This document shows positions 1 to 9,132 of a stretch of DNA of 64,000 bases, piece after piece (position 1 is the first letter of the stretch; every line of letters starts with the position of its first letter). The notes under the pieces are model-generated. The model saw only the letters and a list, made by a program, of their open reading frames with translations. It was not told the DNA's origin and did no database searches. A program made the position numbers and the translations under genes. This DNA comes from CAYRXM01 sp964449465 (GTDB lineage: Bacteria > Chloroflexota > Anaerolineae > JAFGEY01), in assembly GCA_964449465.1 (NCBI GenBank), contig CAYVBK010000027.1:1-64000 (forward strand). Reading direction: 5' to 3'.

Positions 1-54
1 GTTGACATAAAAAGCTATGTTGACATAAAAAGCTATGTTGACATAAAAAGCTAT
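1..54. repeat. Three tandem copies of an 18-bp repeat
   Basis: Three exact head-to-tail copies of GTTGACATAAAAAGCTAT occupy 1-18, 19-36 and 37-54. Each contains TTGACA, a consensus -35 hexamer. The array starts at the window edge and may continue upstream. The following bases 55-135 hold no recognisable gene, and the next gene ends at 136. Confidence 0.9.
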
Positions 55-135
55 GGTCAAATATGATCGGGCAATTTCAAGAACTCGAAAAAAATGAGCG
101 AACCGCAAGCTCGGAGGTCTGGCTGCGTGTTACTC

Positions 136-930
136 CTACATCACATCACGGCGGGTCATTTCCCAGCCACCGATGGTTGCAGCAATCACACCGCCCAGGC
201 AGCCTGCCGCCAGTTCTAGCCAGGGCAGCCCCTCGGTAAAGCCATTCAGCGAGCGCATAGACTCGTTGACAAAGCCATTTGCCACGATCACCGGCAGCGT
301 GTACGGATACAGGTTGGCCCAGTCGCTTTGAAGAACCACTACTCCGGCGACAGTCATGGCGACACCCACCCCGCTGGCAATGGCAAAACTCGACCACCGC
401 TGCGCCACCCAGGTCTGAATAGCCAGCACCAGCCACGCGCTCAGAAACATGGTTGCTCCATATTTTACAAACTCGAGCCATGGCACAGCGACGCCAAAAC
501 CCAGGCCCGGCACCAGCAAGCCAAGCAGCCATCCGCTCAACACCGTTAGCCCGATCAATGCAGCCGTGCTGAGGCCGATCAAGGCGGCGCCGACGATTTG
601 CTTGGCTGCATAAATGGCCCAACGAGGAATGGGCAAAGCAAACAAATGCTTGTACTGTCCGTTTTTATGCTCCCATTGAGCCACCAGAGCCGTCTCCAAA
701 GTCACAAACAGCGGCAGCATGAGCAACCCCCAGAGCAAAAAAGTCTGCCCGCCATACTCGTACCAGGGATTCTGCTCCTGATAATAAACCTGCCAGCGTT
801 CACGATTTTCCCACATCATGGCTACCTGAAGCACAATGATCACCAGCGGAGCGATCATGGCCAGCCACAACGCCAGCGTCCGTTTGGTCTTGAGCAACTC
901 GGCATACAATGCCCGAACAAGCCAGTTCAT
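136..930 (-). CDS. ABC-2 type transporter permease
   Basis: A 264-residue integral membrane protein, the likely permease half of an ABC exporter. About six hydrophobic segments alternate with short loops, and an extended extracytoplasmic loop rich in Trp/Tyr/Glu (residues ~40-60) follows the first segment, as in BcrB/ABC-2 permeases. The start at 930 has a clear AAAAGGAGA ribosome site. It lies 18 bp downstream of the ATP-binding subunit gene on the same strand, so the two form one operon. The substrate cannot be read from sequence; BcrAB-like exporters commonly move peptides or antibiotics. Confidence 0.85.
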   Translation of the reverse strand: MNWLVRALYAELLKTKRTLALWLAMIAPLVIIVLQVAMMWENRERWQVYYQEQNPWYEYGGQTFLLWGLLMLPLFVTLETALVAQWEHKNGQYKHLFALPIPRWAIYAAKQIVGAALIGLSTAALIGLTVLSGWLLGLLVPGLGFGVAVPWLEFVKYGATMFLSAWLVLAIQTWVAQRWSSFAIASGVGVAMTVAGVVVLQSDWANLYPYTLPVIVANGFVNESMRSLNGFTEGLPWLELAAGCLGGVIAATIGGWEMTRRDVM

Positions 931-948
931 CGGTTTCTCCTTTTAAGG

Positions 949-1887
949 CTAGAATGACACCGCCGCATCGTAAGATGGGACGATATTCTGAGTCAGATTG
1001 ATAAAAATATCCTCCAGTGTCGGCTGCTCAATGCTCAATGAATAGACATTGATTCCGACACGAGACAATCGGGCATTGATCATGGCCGCATCCGATTGCC
1101 CGTTGGCAGCAACAGTCAACCGATGCCCGCCGTTGCCCTGCACTGTCCAGCCCTCTTGGGTCAACACCCGCCGGGCCTGCTCTGGCTGGTCCACGCCCAG
1201 CACAATCTGGCCGCCCATCTGAGCATGCAGATCATCCAGCCGCCCCTGAAACAGCAACCGCCCTTTTTGAATGATGCCAATATGAGTCGCTGTCTGTTCC
1301 ACCTCGGCCAGCAGATGGCTGGACAGAAATATCGTCGCCCCATATTCCTGCGGCAGGCGGCCGATCAAGGCTCGCATCTCTTGAATGCCGGCCGGGTCCA
1401 GGCCATTCGTCGGCTCGTCGAGAATGAGCAGGGCCGGCTCGTTCAGCAATGCCAGAGCCAGGCCCAACCGCTGCTTCATACCTTGCGAATAGCCCCTGAC
1501 CTGGCGATGGGCCGCGTCTTGCAAATGAACCACGCTCAGCGCGCGCTCGATCTGCACCTTGCTTCCTCCAATCAGCCGCCGGGCCAGTTCCAGGTTCTCG
1601 TAACCGGTGAGATGATCGTACAGCGCAGGCGACTCGACCAACGCACCGATGCGCCCCAACAGCTTGAGCCGGTTGCGCCACAGCGGTTCGCCAAACAGGC
1701 GCACCTCGCCGGCGTCAGGGCGGATCAGTCCCAACAAGAGGCGGATGGTCGTAGTTTTGCCTGCTCCGTTCGGCCCCAAAAAGCCATAGACGCTCCTGGC
1801 CGGCACACTCAGATCACAGTGATCGACCGCCGCCACGCGGCCAAAGCGGCGAGTCAGGCTGGATGTCGAGATGACAAAATCGGACAT
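949..1887 (-). CDS. ABC transporter ATP-binding protein (BcrA/CcmA type)
   Basis: A 312-residue ATPase subunit expected to power the adjacent permease. It has Walker A GPNGAGKTT (~40-48), a Q-loop, the variant signature YSQGMKQRLGLA typical of BcrA-like exporters, Walker B LLILDEPTNGLDP and the H-loop LSSHLLAEVE. The C-terminal ~90 residues form the extra domain usual in this subfamily. AAGGAAAA precedes the ATG at 1887. It is the first gene of a two-gene operon; no regulator is adjacent. Drug or bacteriocin self-protection is possible but not shown. Confidence 0.92.
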   Translation of the reverse strand: MSDFVISTSSLTRRFGRVAAVDHCDLSVPARSVYGFLGPNGAGKTTTIRLLLGLIRPDAGEVRLFGEPLWRNRLKLLGRIGALVESPALYDHLTGYENLELARRLIGGSKVQIERALSVVHLQDAAHRQVRGYSQGMKQRLGLALALLNEPALLILDEPTNGLDPAGIQEMRALIGRLPQEYGATIFLSSHLLAEVEQTATHIGIIQKGRLLFQGRLDDLHAQMGGQIVLGVDQPEQARRVLTQEGWTVQGNGGHRLTVAANGQSDAAMINARLSRVGINVYSLSIEQPTLEDIFINLTQNIVPSYDAAVSF

Positions 1888-2272
1888 GTTTTTTCCTTTC
1901 TATTTTTTTCTGGCTAAACCATTCAACATCATTGTAACAGCCATCTGTCATCTCTTTATCGCCGCTTTGTCGCAAATCTGTCGCAAAAAAAGCGGGTCGG
2001 CCATGTCTCCATAGCCGACCCGCCCTGCTTTTACCGCCCATGCGTAACTACCTGCCTTGCCGAAAATTAGCCTTTTGCTGAAAAAGTCTATTTTTACCAC
2101 AAAGGACACCGAGAACACCAAAGTTTGCGATACTTTTGAGTCGCGTAGAGTCCCCAACTTTAATTTTAGCGCACCGAGTGGGATGTCCCCGAACAAGTTC
2201 GGGATCCCAACATCCTCAAGTGAGGCAACGAATAACCTCTCCGACAGATTGCCAGATAGTTACGCCCGCGCC
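1888..2272. other. Gene-poor stretch with a degraded dispersed repeat
   Basis: 385 bp between the ABC operon and the end of the histidine kinase gene, with no credible coding sequence. Bases ~2077-2143 (CTGAAAAAGTCTA, then an ACCACAAAGGACACCGAGAA-like run) match the left part of the tandem repeat at 38430-38696, so this is a partial copy of the same dispersed element. The remainder shows nothing recognisable. Confidence 0.6.
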
Positions 2273-3868
2273 TCATTCAGGGTGGCGCGGCAGCCAGACG
2301 CTAAAGCAACTCCCTTCGCCCACACAGCTGGACACCGCCACCCGACCGCCCATCGCCTCGCTCAACTCTTGGACAATAGCCAGCCCCAACCCCGCGCTGC
2401 CCTCCTCGCTTCCCCGGCTGTGCCGGCCGCGATAAAACCGCTCCCAAATCAACGGCAAATCCTGTTCGGCAATGCCCTCGCCGGTATCGCGCACATCCAG
2501 ACGCACCTCATCCGCCTCGCCCCCGGCAGATACCACCACAATGCCGCCGGGCAGCGTATGACGAACCGCATTATGCAGCAGGTTGGACAATATCTGCTCC
2601 AGCCGGGCCGCATCGGCCACTACCGGCGGCAACCCGGCAGGCAGATCGGCCAACACCTGCACGCGGCCGCTCTGCCAGGCCAGCGGAGCCATCGCATCTA
2701 CCATACGCTGCACCAGCGCCTCGATGCGGGTCGGCTGGCAGTTCAACGTCAGGTGATCTACCTCAGACTGTGAAAGAGTGAACAAATCGTCAATCAGGGC
2801 TTGCAGGCGTTGAATTTCGCCAGTCATCACCTCCAGATCGCGCGGCCACGACGACGAGGATGAATCTGACAGGCGGCTTGAGGCAGATTCCAGCATGGCG
2901 CGCAGAGTGGCCACCGGCGTGCGCAGATCGTGCGAGACATTGACCACCAGTTCGCGGCGCGAGTGCAGCAGAGCCGTCACCTTGTCGCGTTCGGCCTGCA
3001 AATCGTGCAACGTGCGCTCCAACTCGTCGGCCATCGCATTAAAGTCAGCCTGCAATTGAGCCAATTCATCCTCACCAGATACCTCCACCCGCGCCCCATA
3101 CTCGCCTCGCCGCAGCGCACCGGCCGCCGCAGCCAGTTTTTCCAGTCGACGGGTGGTGGTACGGGCGGCAAAAAACGAAAAAACCGCCGACGGCGGCATG
3201 ACAACAGCCAGCCCCATCAGCACCAACACCGCCATCACGCTGACCGCCGGAAAAACGGTATAAAAAAGCACGGAAAAAAATCGTCCCATCGGCGAAAGCT
3301 GTGGATCCGGCGGCCCCAACACCATCACCGCCGTGACCAACATGACCATCACTCCCACCATCACCACCCAAGCCGTAACCAGGTGCGCATGGGTCAGCGA
3401 CCACAACATCCGGCGGCGACGCAGCCGATCCCAAAACAGCCACAGCCGCACACCCACCCGGGCGATCAGATACCCCAGCCCGGTCAGCGCGCGCACCAGG
3501 CCGGCACCGCCTGCCCCCAGAGTAGACCTGGTCCAGGCCACATCCCAACCCAGCCAATCGGCCAACCACCCCAGTCCCCAGGTCATAATCAGGCTCAACG
3601 CCAGGGCTATACCCAGTTCCCAAACCCCTTGTCGCCACCAGACCGAGCAGGGCAACCTGGCGCGCAGCACCGCCCACATGCCGCACACCGCACACAACAT
3701 CAAGATACCGTTGGTCAGCGCGGCGTTGGGAATCATTCCAACCAGCCACGCCAACAGCCAGGTCAGCACCAAACCGATCAACCAGGCCTCGCCCAACGCC
3801 CAGATCGGATGGGCGCACAGCCAAAATTTTCCACCCTTGTGTGTGCCCTCATCCGGCCGCCAATTCAT
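2273..3868 (-). CDS. Membrane sensor histidine kinase (HAMP-HisKA-HATPase)
   Basis: A 531-residue transmembrane sensor kinase paired with the response regulator just upstream. The N-terminal ~250 residues hold several hydrophobic segments, two of them close to the HAMP domain (~255-310). HisKA follows with the phospho-acceptor motif NVSHDLRTP, then a HATPase_c domain with N box NLLHNAVRHT, G1 DTGEGI and G2 GLGLAIV. The start at 3868 is chosen because its ATG overlaps the TGA of the regulator gene (ATGA); a longer frame reading 67 residues further upstream would run inside the regulator gene. The signal sensed is unknown. Confidence 0.93.
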   Translation of the reverse strand: MNWRPDEGTHKGGKFWLCAHPIWALGEAWLIGLVLTWLLAWLVGMIPNAALTNGILMLCAVCGMWAVLRARLPCSVWWRQGVWELGIALALSLIMTWGLGWLADWLGWDVAWTRSTLGAGGAGLVRALTGLGYLIARVGVRLWLFWDRLRRRRMLWSLTHAHLVTAWVVMVGVMVMLVTAVMVLGPPDPQLSPMGRFFSVLFYTVFPAVSVMAVLVLMGLAVVMPPSAVFSFFAARTTTRRLEKLAAAAGALRRGEYGARVEVSGEDELAQLQADFNAMADELERTLHDLQAERDKVTALLHSRRELVVNVSHDLRTPVATLRAMLESASSRLSDSSSSSWPRDLEVMTGEIQRLQALIDDLFTLSQSEVDHLTLNCQPTRIEALVQRMVDAMAPLAWQSGRVQVLADLPAGLPPVVADAARLEQILSNLLHNAVRHTLPGGIVVVSAGGEADEVRLDVRDTGEGIAEQDLPLIWERFYRGRHSRGSEEGSAGLGLAIVQELSEAMGGRVAVSSCVGEGSCFSVWLPRHPE

Positions 3869-4572
3869 TCTGCGCTCCATTCTGCTGTCAGACGATACCC
3901 CACCCCCCATACCGTCTCGACCGCTTCGCCCAACGCGCCCAACTTTTTGCGCAGGCGCAACACCGTATTGTCTACCGAGCGATCCCCCACCACATAATTT
4001 TCGCCCCACACCGCATCCAGCAAATATGGGCGGCTGAACGCCCGGCCGGGATTGCGCATCAACAGGCACAGCAGGTCAAACTCGGTACGTGTCAGGTCCA
4101 ACAGCAGGCCATCCATCTGGGCGCGATAAGCCTGCGGATCGAGCCGCAGCGGGCCATAGACCACCACCTCTGGCGTCGGGCGGCGGTCGGCGGCCAAAAT
4201 ATCCTGCACATGGGCGATGCGCCGCAACAAGGCCCGCACACGCGCCACCAACTCACGCATGCTGAACGGCTTGGTCAGATAATCGTCGGCGCCCACCTCC
4301 AGCCCCACCACCCGATCAATCTCCTGGCTACGAGCAGTGAGCATCAACACCGGCGATGCACAAGCCTGGCGAATGCGCCGCAGCACCTCCAGGCCATCCA
4401 GACCGGGCAGCATCCAATCCAGGATGATCAGGTCGGGCGAATGTCGGGCAAACAAATCCAATGCCTGCACGCCATCGGCGGCGTGAAGGACCTGATAACC
4501 GGCCTGTTGCAACTCGTGGGCCACCACCCTGGCCAGATTGATCTCATCTTCAACCAGCAAAATCCCCGCCAT
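3865..4572 (-). CDS. OmpR/PhoB-family response regulator
   Basis: A 235-residue two-domain regulator: receiver domain with acidic pocket VEDE, phospho-acceptor Asp in LIILDWMLPGLDG and the conserved Lys in LTKPF, then a C-terminal winged helix of Trans_reg_C type (RTEFDLL...VDNTVLRLRKKLG). The ATG at 4572 has AGGTGA upstream; a GTG nine bases earlier is the alternative. The gene follows the DUF4091 gene by 14 bp and overlaps the sensor kinase by 4 bp, so the pair may be co-transcribed with, and perhaps control, the upstream sugar genes. Confidence 0.93.
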   Translation of the reverse strand: MAGILLVEDEINLARVVAHELQQAGYQVLHAADGVQALDLFARHSPDLIILDWMLPGLDGLEVLRRIRQACASPVLMLTARSQEIDRVVGLEVGADDYLTKPFSMRELVARVRALLRRIAHVQDILAADRRPTPEVVVYGPLRLDPQAYRAQMDGLLLDLTRTEFDLLCLLMRNPGRAFSRPYLLDAVWGENYVVGDRSVDNTVLRLRKKLGALGEAVETVWGVGYRLTAEWSAE

Positions 4573-4586
4573 GCCTGTCACCTGCC

Positions 4587-6386
4587 CTACCCCAACAAAC
4601 TATCCTTGTTTGTGCCGACGCCAGAGCGCCCCTCCAACGCATCCAGCAGCACCCGTCGCGCCGCCTGATAATCGGCAGGTTGCAGCGAGTACAGGTCTTG
4701 AGGGCGTGCTGTCGCCACCGCGGCCAGATCGCCAGCGTCTTGGACATACAAAATGTGCGCCAACGCACGGCGCGTCGCCGCCTGAGCCTGATCGGGGGGC
4801 AGGGTGCGCTCGACCAGCTTGAGCAGTTCGTAATCTTGGGCAGCAAAACGCATCGCCTCATAGCGCAGTGTCTCGACAGGATAACCATCCAGGCCCGGCA
4901 AGACAAAGAACATGTCGCCGGCGTTCCAATGCGGCGCCCGCCAGCTTACCCGCTGCCATGGATCGGCCGGCCAGAGACAAAATGCCCAGCGCAAAAAGCC
5001 ATCCAGTCCGAGATACCAGGTCAGCCAGCCATGCAGTTGCCCCTCGACCAACGGCGAATGGATAAAGGTATTGGGAATGGGCGGCCAGCAACACACATAC
5101 CATAGCATCCGCCCGCCCCGCCGACGCAGTTGGTCGGCCCACTGCGCCGTCAGATCGGGGTTGCGGCAGGCCAGCGGCAGCACCGGCACAGCATCCACCA
5201 GATCGGGCGGGGCCTCTTGCATAAACTCGAAATGATTGATCGCCGCCTTGTACTTGAACAGTGGGGCAGCCTGGCGCACAAACGCCAGCCGCTCTTGAAA
5301 CGCCTCCAGGTCGGCCGGCTCGTCGGCGACCACGCGCACACGCTCGATCAGCCCCTTTTGCGCCAGGTGATCTTGCAAGGCGCGGATGAACAGACGCAAC
5401 TCATCGGCAGTGCGCAGGTAGGCGATGGCGCCGCTACGCTGATCATAACAGCGCACCCGCAGAGCATCGGGGGCATCGGGGGCGATTTTGCCCAAGCCAA
5501 ACGCCTCATCCTGCCAGATATTGAGCAGCCCCACAATCTCAATCTCGCGGTCTATGCCATGCCGGGCAGCCAACGACAGCAGCCGATCCAGGTGATCATA
5601 GTTAAACCGGAGCTGCCCATGTTCATCTCGAACCACCTCGATGATGGCATGTTCAAAAAGATAGGACGGATAGTCTGGGTCGCGAAAGCAGCGCTGCCCC
5701 GACCAGGGAATTTCGGTGGCGACGACGGTGACGGCCTTTTGTCCCAACTGGGCCAGGCTGGCCTGATAGCGGTCAATCAGAGCAAAATGAGCCTCGCTCC
5801 ACAGCGGCACACGGTAAAAACGCGCCAGCGAGGTATAATGCTGCCACAGATCCAGGTCATAGCTCCAATCGGCCACGTTGGGCAAGGTGACATCGGCCAC
5901 CTGCAACCGAATGACCCCCTGCCAGCACAGCTGCTCATCTTGAAACCCATACTGGCTAAATGCCTTGATCTGCCCTTCATACAGGCCGGCCGGCAGGTCG
6001 GCGGGGATGCGGATGCGCACATAGACCACCTGCGGGCGATGGGCCAACGCCTCGGCGCGGCCGCTGCGCTCCAGCGATTCGGGCCAGCGACGGCGGTCGT
6101 CCCCTTCGACATAGCCAACCGGCAACATCTCGACGACGTCGGCAGGCAGGCCGGGCCAACGCACCTCCAGGCGCACACGCGGACAAAAGCCCAGCGCATG
6201 CAGCCAGTTGGCGCGATCCAGAACGAGAACAAAATCCCGGTCGGCCAGCAGATGAATTTGGGCGCCCACCACCTCGTTGCGCGCCCCCCAAATATCCAGT
6301 CGCTCTGTGTCGGGAACCATCCCATCTATGATATGCCCCCAACTCGATTTGGCCATGGCCTCAGTCAGGCCGATACGCAGGTTCAT
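4587..6386 (-). CDS. DUF4091 glycoside-hydrolase-like protein
   Basis: A 599-residue protein without a signal peptide, hence probably cytoplasmic. The C-terminal half has the DUF4091 signature: GLDGFLRWAFCLWP, then WNAGDMFFVLPGLDG and RYEAMRFAAQDYELLK. The N-terminal part is beta-rich, and the middle resembles a TIM barrel. DUF4091 proteins are found in glycan-degradation loci and are thought to be glycosidase-like; no substrate can be named here. GGAGGG precedes the ATG at 6386. The PfkB kinase gene lies 23 bp upstream on the same strand, supporting a sugar-catabolic operon. Confidence 0.85.
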   Translation of the reverse strand: MNLRIGLTEAMAKSSWGHIIDGMVPDTERLDIWGARNEVVGAQIHLLADRDFVLVLDRANWLHALGFCPRVRLEVRWPGLPADVVEMLPVGYVEGDDRRRWPESLERSGRAEALAHRPQVVYVRIRIPADLPAGLYEGQIKAFSQYGFQDEQLCWQGVIRLQVADVTLPNVADWSYDLDLWQHYTSLARFYRVPLWSEAHFALIDRYQASLAQLGQKAVTVVATEIPWSGQRCFRDPDYPSYLFEHAIIEVVRDEHGQLRFNYDHLDRLLSLAARHGIDREIEIVGLLNIWQDEAFGLGKIAPDAPDALRVRCYDQRSGAIAYLRTADELRLFIRALQDHLAQKGLIERVRVVADEPADLEAFQERLAFVRQAAPLFKYKAAINHFEFMQEAPPDLVDAVPVLPLACRNPDLTAQWADQLRRRGGRMLWYVCCWPPIPNTFIHSPLVEGQLHGWLTWYLGLDGFLRWAFCLWPADPWQRVSWRAPHWNAGDMFFVLPGLDGYPVETLRYEAMRFAAQDYELLKLVERTLPPDQAQAATRRALAHILYVQDAGDLAAVATARPQDLYSLQPADYQAARRVLLDALEGRSGVGTNKDSLLG

Positions 6387-6409
6387 TGTCCCTCCTCACA
6401 AAATGATAT

Positions 6410-7363
6410 TCAACCCAAAAATTCGGCCACCTGCCGCGCCGTAGGCAAGGCCGGAATGACGCCCTGCTTGAGAGCTGTCAACGCGCCCACCGCGTTGGCA
6501 TAACGCAAAATTTCCGGCAGGTTCGACATGTCGAGCTGCTCGCGCCAGTTGCCCGCGCTCACCAGCCGCCAGAGCAGCCCGGCGATAAAGGCATCGCCGC
6601 AGCCGGTGGCATCCACAGTGGCTACCCGAAACGGCGGCGCGTGCCCACTGCCGTCGGCGCAGCAGAAAAAACTGCCCGCCGCGCCCAATGTCACCACCAC
6701 CAACGCCGGCCCCTCACGCAGCAATGCCGCGCCGCCGGCCTCCAGATCGGTTTGACCGGTCAGCAATTCCAGTTCGCCCTCGTTCACCTTGAGCAAATGG
6801 GCCCAAGGCAGCACCTCCAGCGCCCTCTGGCGCGCCGCCTGCGGGCTACTCCACAGTGTAGGCCGATAATTGACATCAAACGAGATCAAGGCCCCGGCAG
6901 CGTGGGCCAGCCGCACCGCCTCGAGCGTCGCCGTGCGACTCGGCTCGTCGGTCAGGCTGAGCGAGCCGATGTGCAGCGCCCGCGTCTCTTGTAGCAAAGA
7001 GCGATCCAGTTCATCGGGTCGCAGCAGCGTATCGGCGCCGGGATTACGGTAAAACAGGCAGACATAGCTGTGCACGTCGGGCTGTGCCATAATGTTCATG
7101 GTAGTGCGCGCTTGAGGATCAAAGCGAATGCCGCGCACATCTACCCCCTCGCGGCACAGCACATCGGCCAGATAATGACCAAACGCATCATCGCCCACCT
7201 TGCCGACAAACGCGCTGTGCGCTCCCAGGCGCGCCGCCGCCACTGCTGCATTGGCCGGCGCGCCGCCCGGCACTGGACGGAACGCCAATACCGCCGTCAA
7301 CGGACGGCCCACCTCGACCGGAAACATGTCCATCAACAACTCACCCAGGCAAACAATGTCCAT
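6410..7363 (-). CDS. PfkB-family carbohydrate kinase (fructokinase-like)
   Basis: A 317-residue sugar kinase of the ribokinase/PfkB fold. The N-terminal GGAPANAAVAAARLG motif and the C-terminal VDATGCGDAF anion-hole/catalytic motif are present; the usual GAGD reads GCGD, with the catalytic Asp kept. Overall resemblance is to fructokinases (start MDIVCLGELLMDMF). AAGGAGGAACG directly precedes the ATG at 7363, which rules out a 27-residue longer reading that would begin inside the repeat upstream. The gene sits between the glycerate kinase and DUF4091 genes, consistent with hexose phosphorylation after glycan breakdown. Confidence 0.92.
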   Translation of the reverse strand: MDIVCLGELLMDMFPVEVGRPLTAVLAFRPVPGGAPANAAVAAARLGAHSAFVGKVGDDAFGHYLADVLCREGVDVRGIRFDPQARTTMNIMAQPDVHSYVCLFYRNPGADTLLRPDELDRSLLQETRALHIGSLSLTDEPSRTATLEAVRLAHAAGALISFDVNYRPTLWSSPQAARQRALEVLPWAHLLKVNEGELELLTGQTDLEAGGAALLREGPALVVVTLGAAGSFFCCADGSGHAPPFRVATVDATGCGDAFIAGLLWRLVSAGNWREQLDMSNLPEILRYANAVGALTALKQGVIPALPTARQVAEFLG

Positions 7364-7384
7364 CGTTCCTCCTTGACATTCAAT

Positions 7385-7440
7385 GTAGGGGCGGGTCTTG
7401 CACCCGCCCGAGTAAGGGCAGGGGCAAGCCCTGCCCCTAC
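7385..7440. repeat. GTAGGGGC hairpin repeat (two units)
   Basis: Two near-palindromic units lie in the 143-bp gap between genes: one at 7385-7409 (GTAGGGGCGGGT...ACCCGCCC) and one at 7416-7440 (GGGCAGGGGC...GCCCCTAC). Related units occur near 27498, 36999 and 62968. They look like REP-type extragenic palindromes. Confidence 0.8.
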
Positions 7441-7506
7441 ACAATGGCCGTTTGTGGTAGGAGCAACCCTTGCGGTTACCCTACCCTTGCGGCAGCGATT
7501 TTCAAA

Positions 7507-8979
7507 TCAGGCGCGGCCCAGCACCAACACCACGCCCAGGTCGGTCATGCTGATATTTTGCGTGGCGGCAATGCCGCAGCCGAGCTGCCACAGCACCGCC
7601 GAGGTATCGTGCCGCTTGAGCGCAGTCGCCAGGTCCAGACCGGCGGCACGTCCCTCGGCTATTGTTTCGCCATCTACCAGACCGCCGGTCAGGCAGCGCA
7701 GGCCAGGCGCGCCAAAATCGCCGCCGGGGCCATCGGTGCCGTCGGTGTCTACCGCGCCGACAACAATGTTACGGCTGCCGGCCATCTTGAATGCGGCGGC
7801 CAGAGCAAACTCTTGATTGCGCCCGCCGATGCCGTTCTCCTGCCCCACCGTCACCAGCAACTCGCCACCGCTGATCAGGGCGCATGGCGGCTCAAAGGGC
7901 ATGCCTTCGTGTTCAATGGTATGGGCAATGTCGGCCAGCACATAGCCAGCCTGGCTAGCCTCGGCCTGCATAAATTTCGCCATCAGGTGCGGCTGAAACC
8001 CCAACTCGGCGGCCTTGTTCATCGCCGTAGGCAGCACACCCAGATGAACAGGCATCACCCCAAAGATGCGAAAATCCCACTGTTGAAACTCTCCCGCCTT
8101 GACCGTCTCCTGGGCCGGGTCGGCGTGCAGCAAATGCCGGCGCACCGACTCGGGCACAGCCCCCCAGGCATCCCACTTGCGCAGCATGGCAATGGCTTCG
8201 GCAAAAGTCGTACAATCGGGCAGGGTATGCAGCCAGCGGTTATAGTACATCAACTGCTTGTAACCGCGCTCACGCTCATGCGGGGCATAGTTGGGGTCAT
8301 ATCCGACAATGTGGATGGCCGTAGCCGGCTGAATATAGCGCGAAATGCGCCCACCCTTCATCACATCCAGGTGATTGCGGATGGGATTGAGGTCCTGAGT
8401 CGGCGCGCCGCGCTCGATCTGCATCATATAGGTCACCTGGCGCACCTCTTCCAGGGTGACACCCGCCACCGGCAGGGTGAGCAACGCCGAGACACCGTTG
8501 GCAGCGATGGTAAACACCAGGTCATCGGAGCGCAGTTGCCGGCAAATGTCCAGAATGGCGCGGCAGCCGCGCACACAGCCTTCATCTGGCACCGGATGGC
8601 CGCCCCAGGTAACCTGGATTTTGCTCAAAATGAGCGGATCGCCGTGCTTGGCAATGACATGACCGCCGGTCAGCCGGTCGCCCAGTGCCTCTTCGACGGC
8701 CAGAGCAATGTACTGCACCCCTTTGCCCGCGCCGATGACAAAAATGCGCCCGACCTGATCGAGATCGAACACCCGCTCGCCGGGGTGCGGCGCGCCGTCC
8801 GGCTCAAAATCGCGGCCGCCGACCATCAGAAAATGCCCCTCGCGCCGCACGAGCCTGCGCGTGTTGTGATAAGGATTGGCCGCCCGCAAGCCGGCCTCCA
8901 AAATCTCTACAGCTGCCTGACGGCCAACCGTGTTGCCGTGACCAACCAGTGCGTCGGTATTGAGGATTCGTCCGTCCAA
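7507..8979 (-). CDS. Glycerate 2-kinase (DUF4147/MOFRL family)
   Basis: A 490-residue member of the DUF4147 + MOFRL family, whose characterised members phosphorylate glycerate to 2-phosphoglycerate. The N-terminal domain has VIGAGKGVQYIALAVEEALG and a TIAANGVSALLTLP segment; the MOFRL half has SGGELLVTV...GGRNQEFALAAA and VDTDGTDGPGG. The start is a TTG at 8979: a perfect AAGGAGG (8993-8987) lies 7 bases upstream, whereas in-frame ATGs further upstream lack one and would run into the promoter of the divergent gene. With phosphofructokinase and enolase-like genes nearby it could feed lower glycolysis. Slightly longer than usual (~440). Confidence 0.88.
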   Translation of the reverse strand: MDGRILNTDALVGHGNTVGRQAAVEILEAGLRAANPYHNTRRLVRREGHFLMVGGRDFEPDGAPHPGERVFDLDQVGRIFVIGAGKGVQYIALAVEEALGDRLTGGHVIAKHGDPLILSKIQVTWGGHPVPDEGCVRGCRAILDICRQLRSDDLVFTIAANGVSALLTLPVAGVTLEEVRQVTYMMQIERGAPTQDLNPIRNHLDVMKGGRISRYIQPATAIHIVGYDPNYAPHERERGYKQLMYYNRWLHTLPDCTTFAEAIAMLRKWDAWGAVPESVRRHLLHADPAQETVKAGEFQQWDFRIFGVMPVHLGVLPTAMNKAAELGFQPHLMAKFMQAEASQAGYVLADIAHTIEHEGMPFEPPCALISGGELLVTVGQENGIGGRNQEFALAAAFKMAGSRNIVVGAVDTDGTDGPGGDFGAPGLRCLTGGLVDGETIAEGRAAGLDLATALKRHDTSAVLWQLGCGIAATQNISMTDLGVVLVLGRA

Positions 8980-9072
8980 AGATATGCCTCCTTGCAGGAA
9001 ATTGATCGTTATCGAGTTTGCTTGAATCATTATATGCATATCAAAAAAGGGGTCAAAAAACATCCCAAAAAC

Positions 9073-9101
9073 TTGCACAGCAGCCCGGTAAATGTTACAA
9101 T
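9073..9101 (+). promoter_or_regulatory. Sigma-70-like promoter of the signalling operon
   Basis: TTGCAC (9073-9078) and TACAAT (9096-9101) are separated by 17 bp, 31 bp before the ATG of the REC-GAF-kinase gene. The arrangement matches a housekeeping promoter. GGGAGG precedes the ATG. Confidence 0.6.
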
Positions 9102-9132
9102 AAAGTGAATTGAGCAAACAGGGAGGTACAAG

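Noticed and set aside
1..54. Possible CRISPR array
   Set aside because: The 18-bp units abut with no spacers, and no cas gene is in the window.
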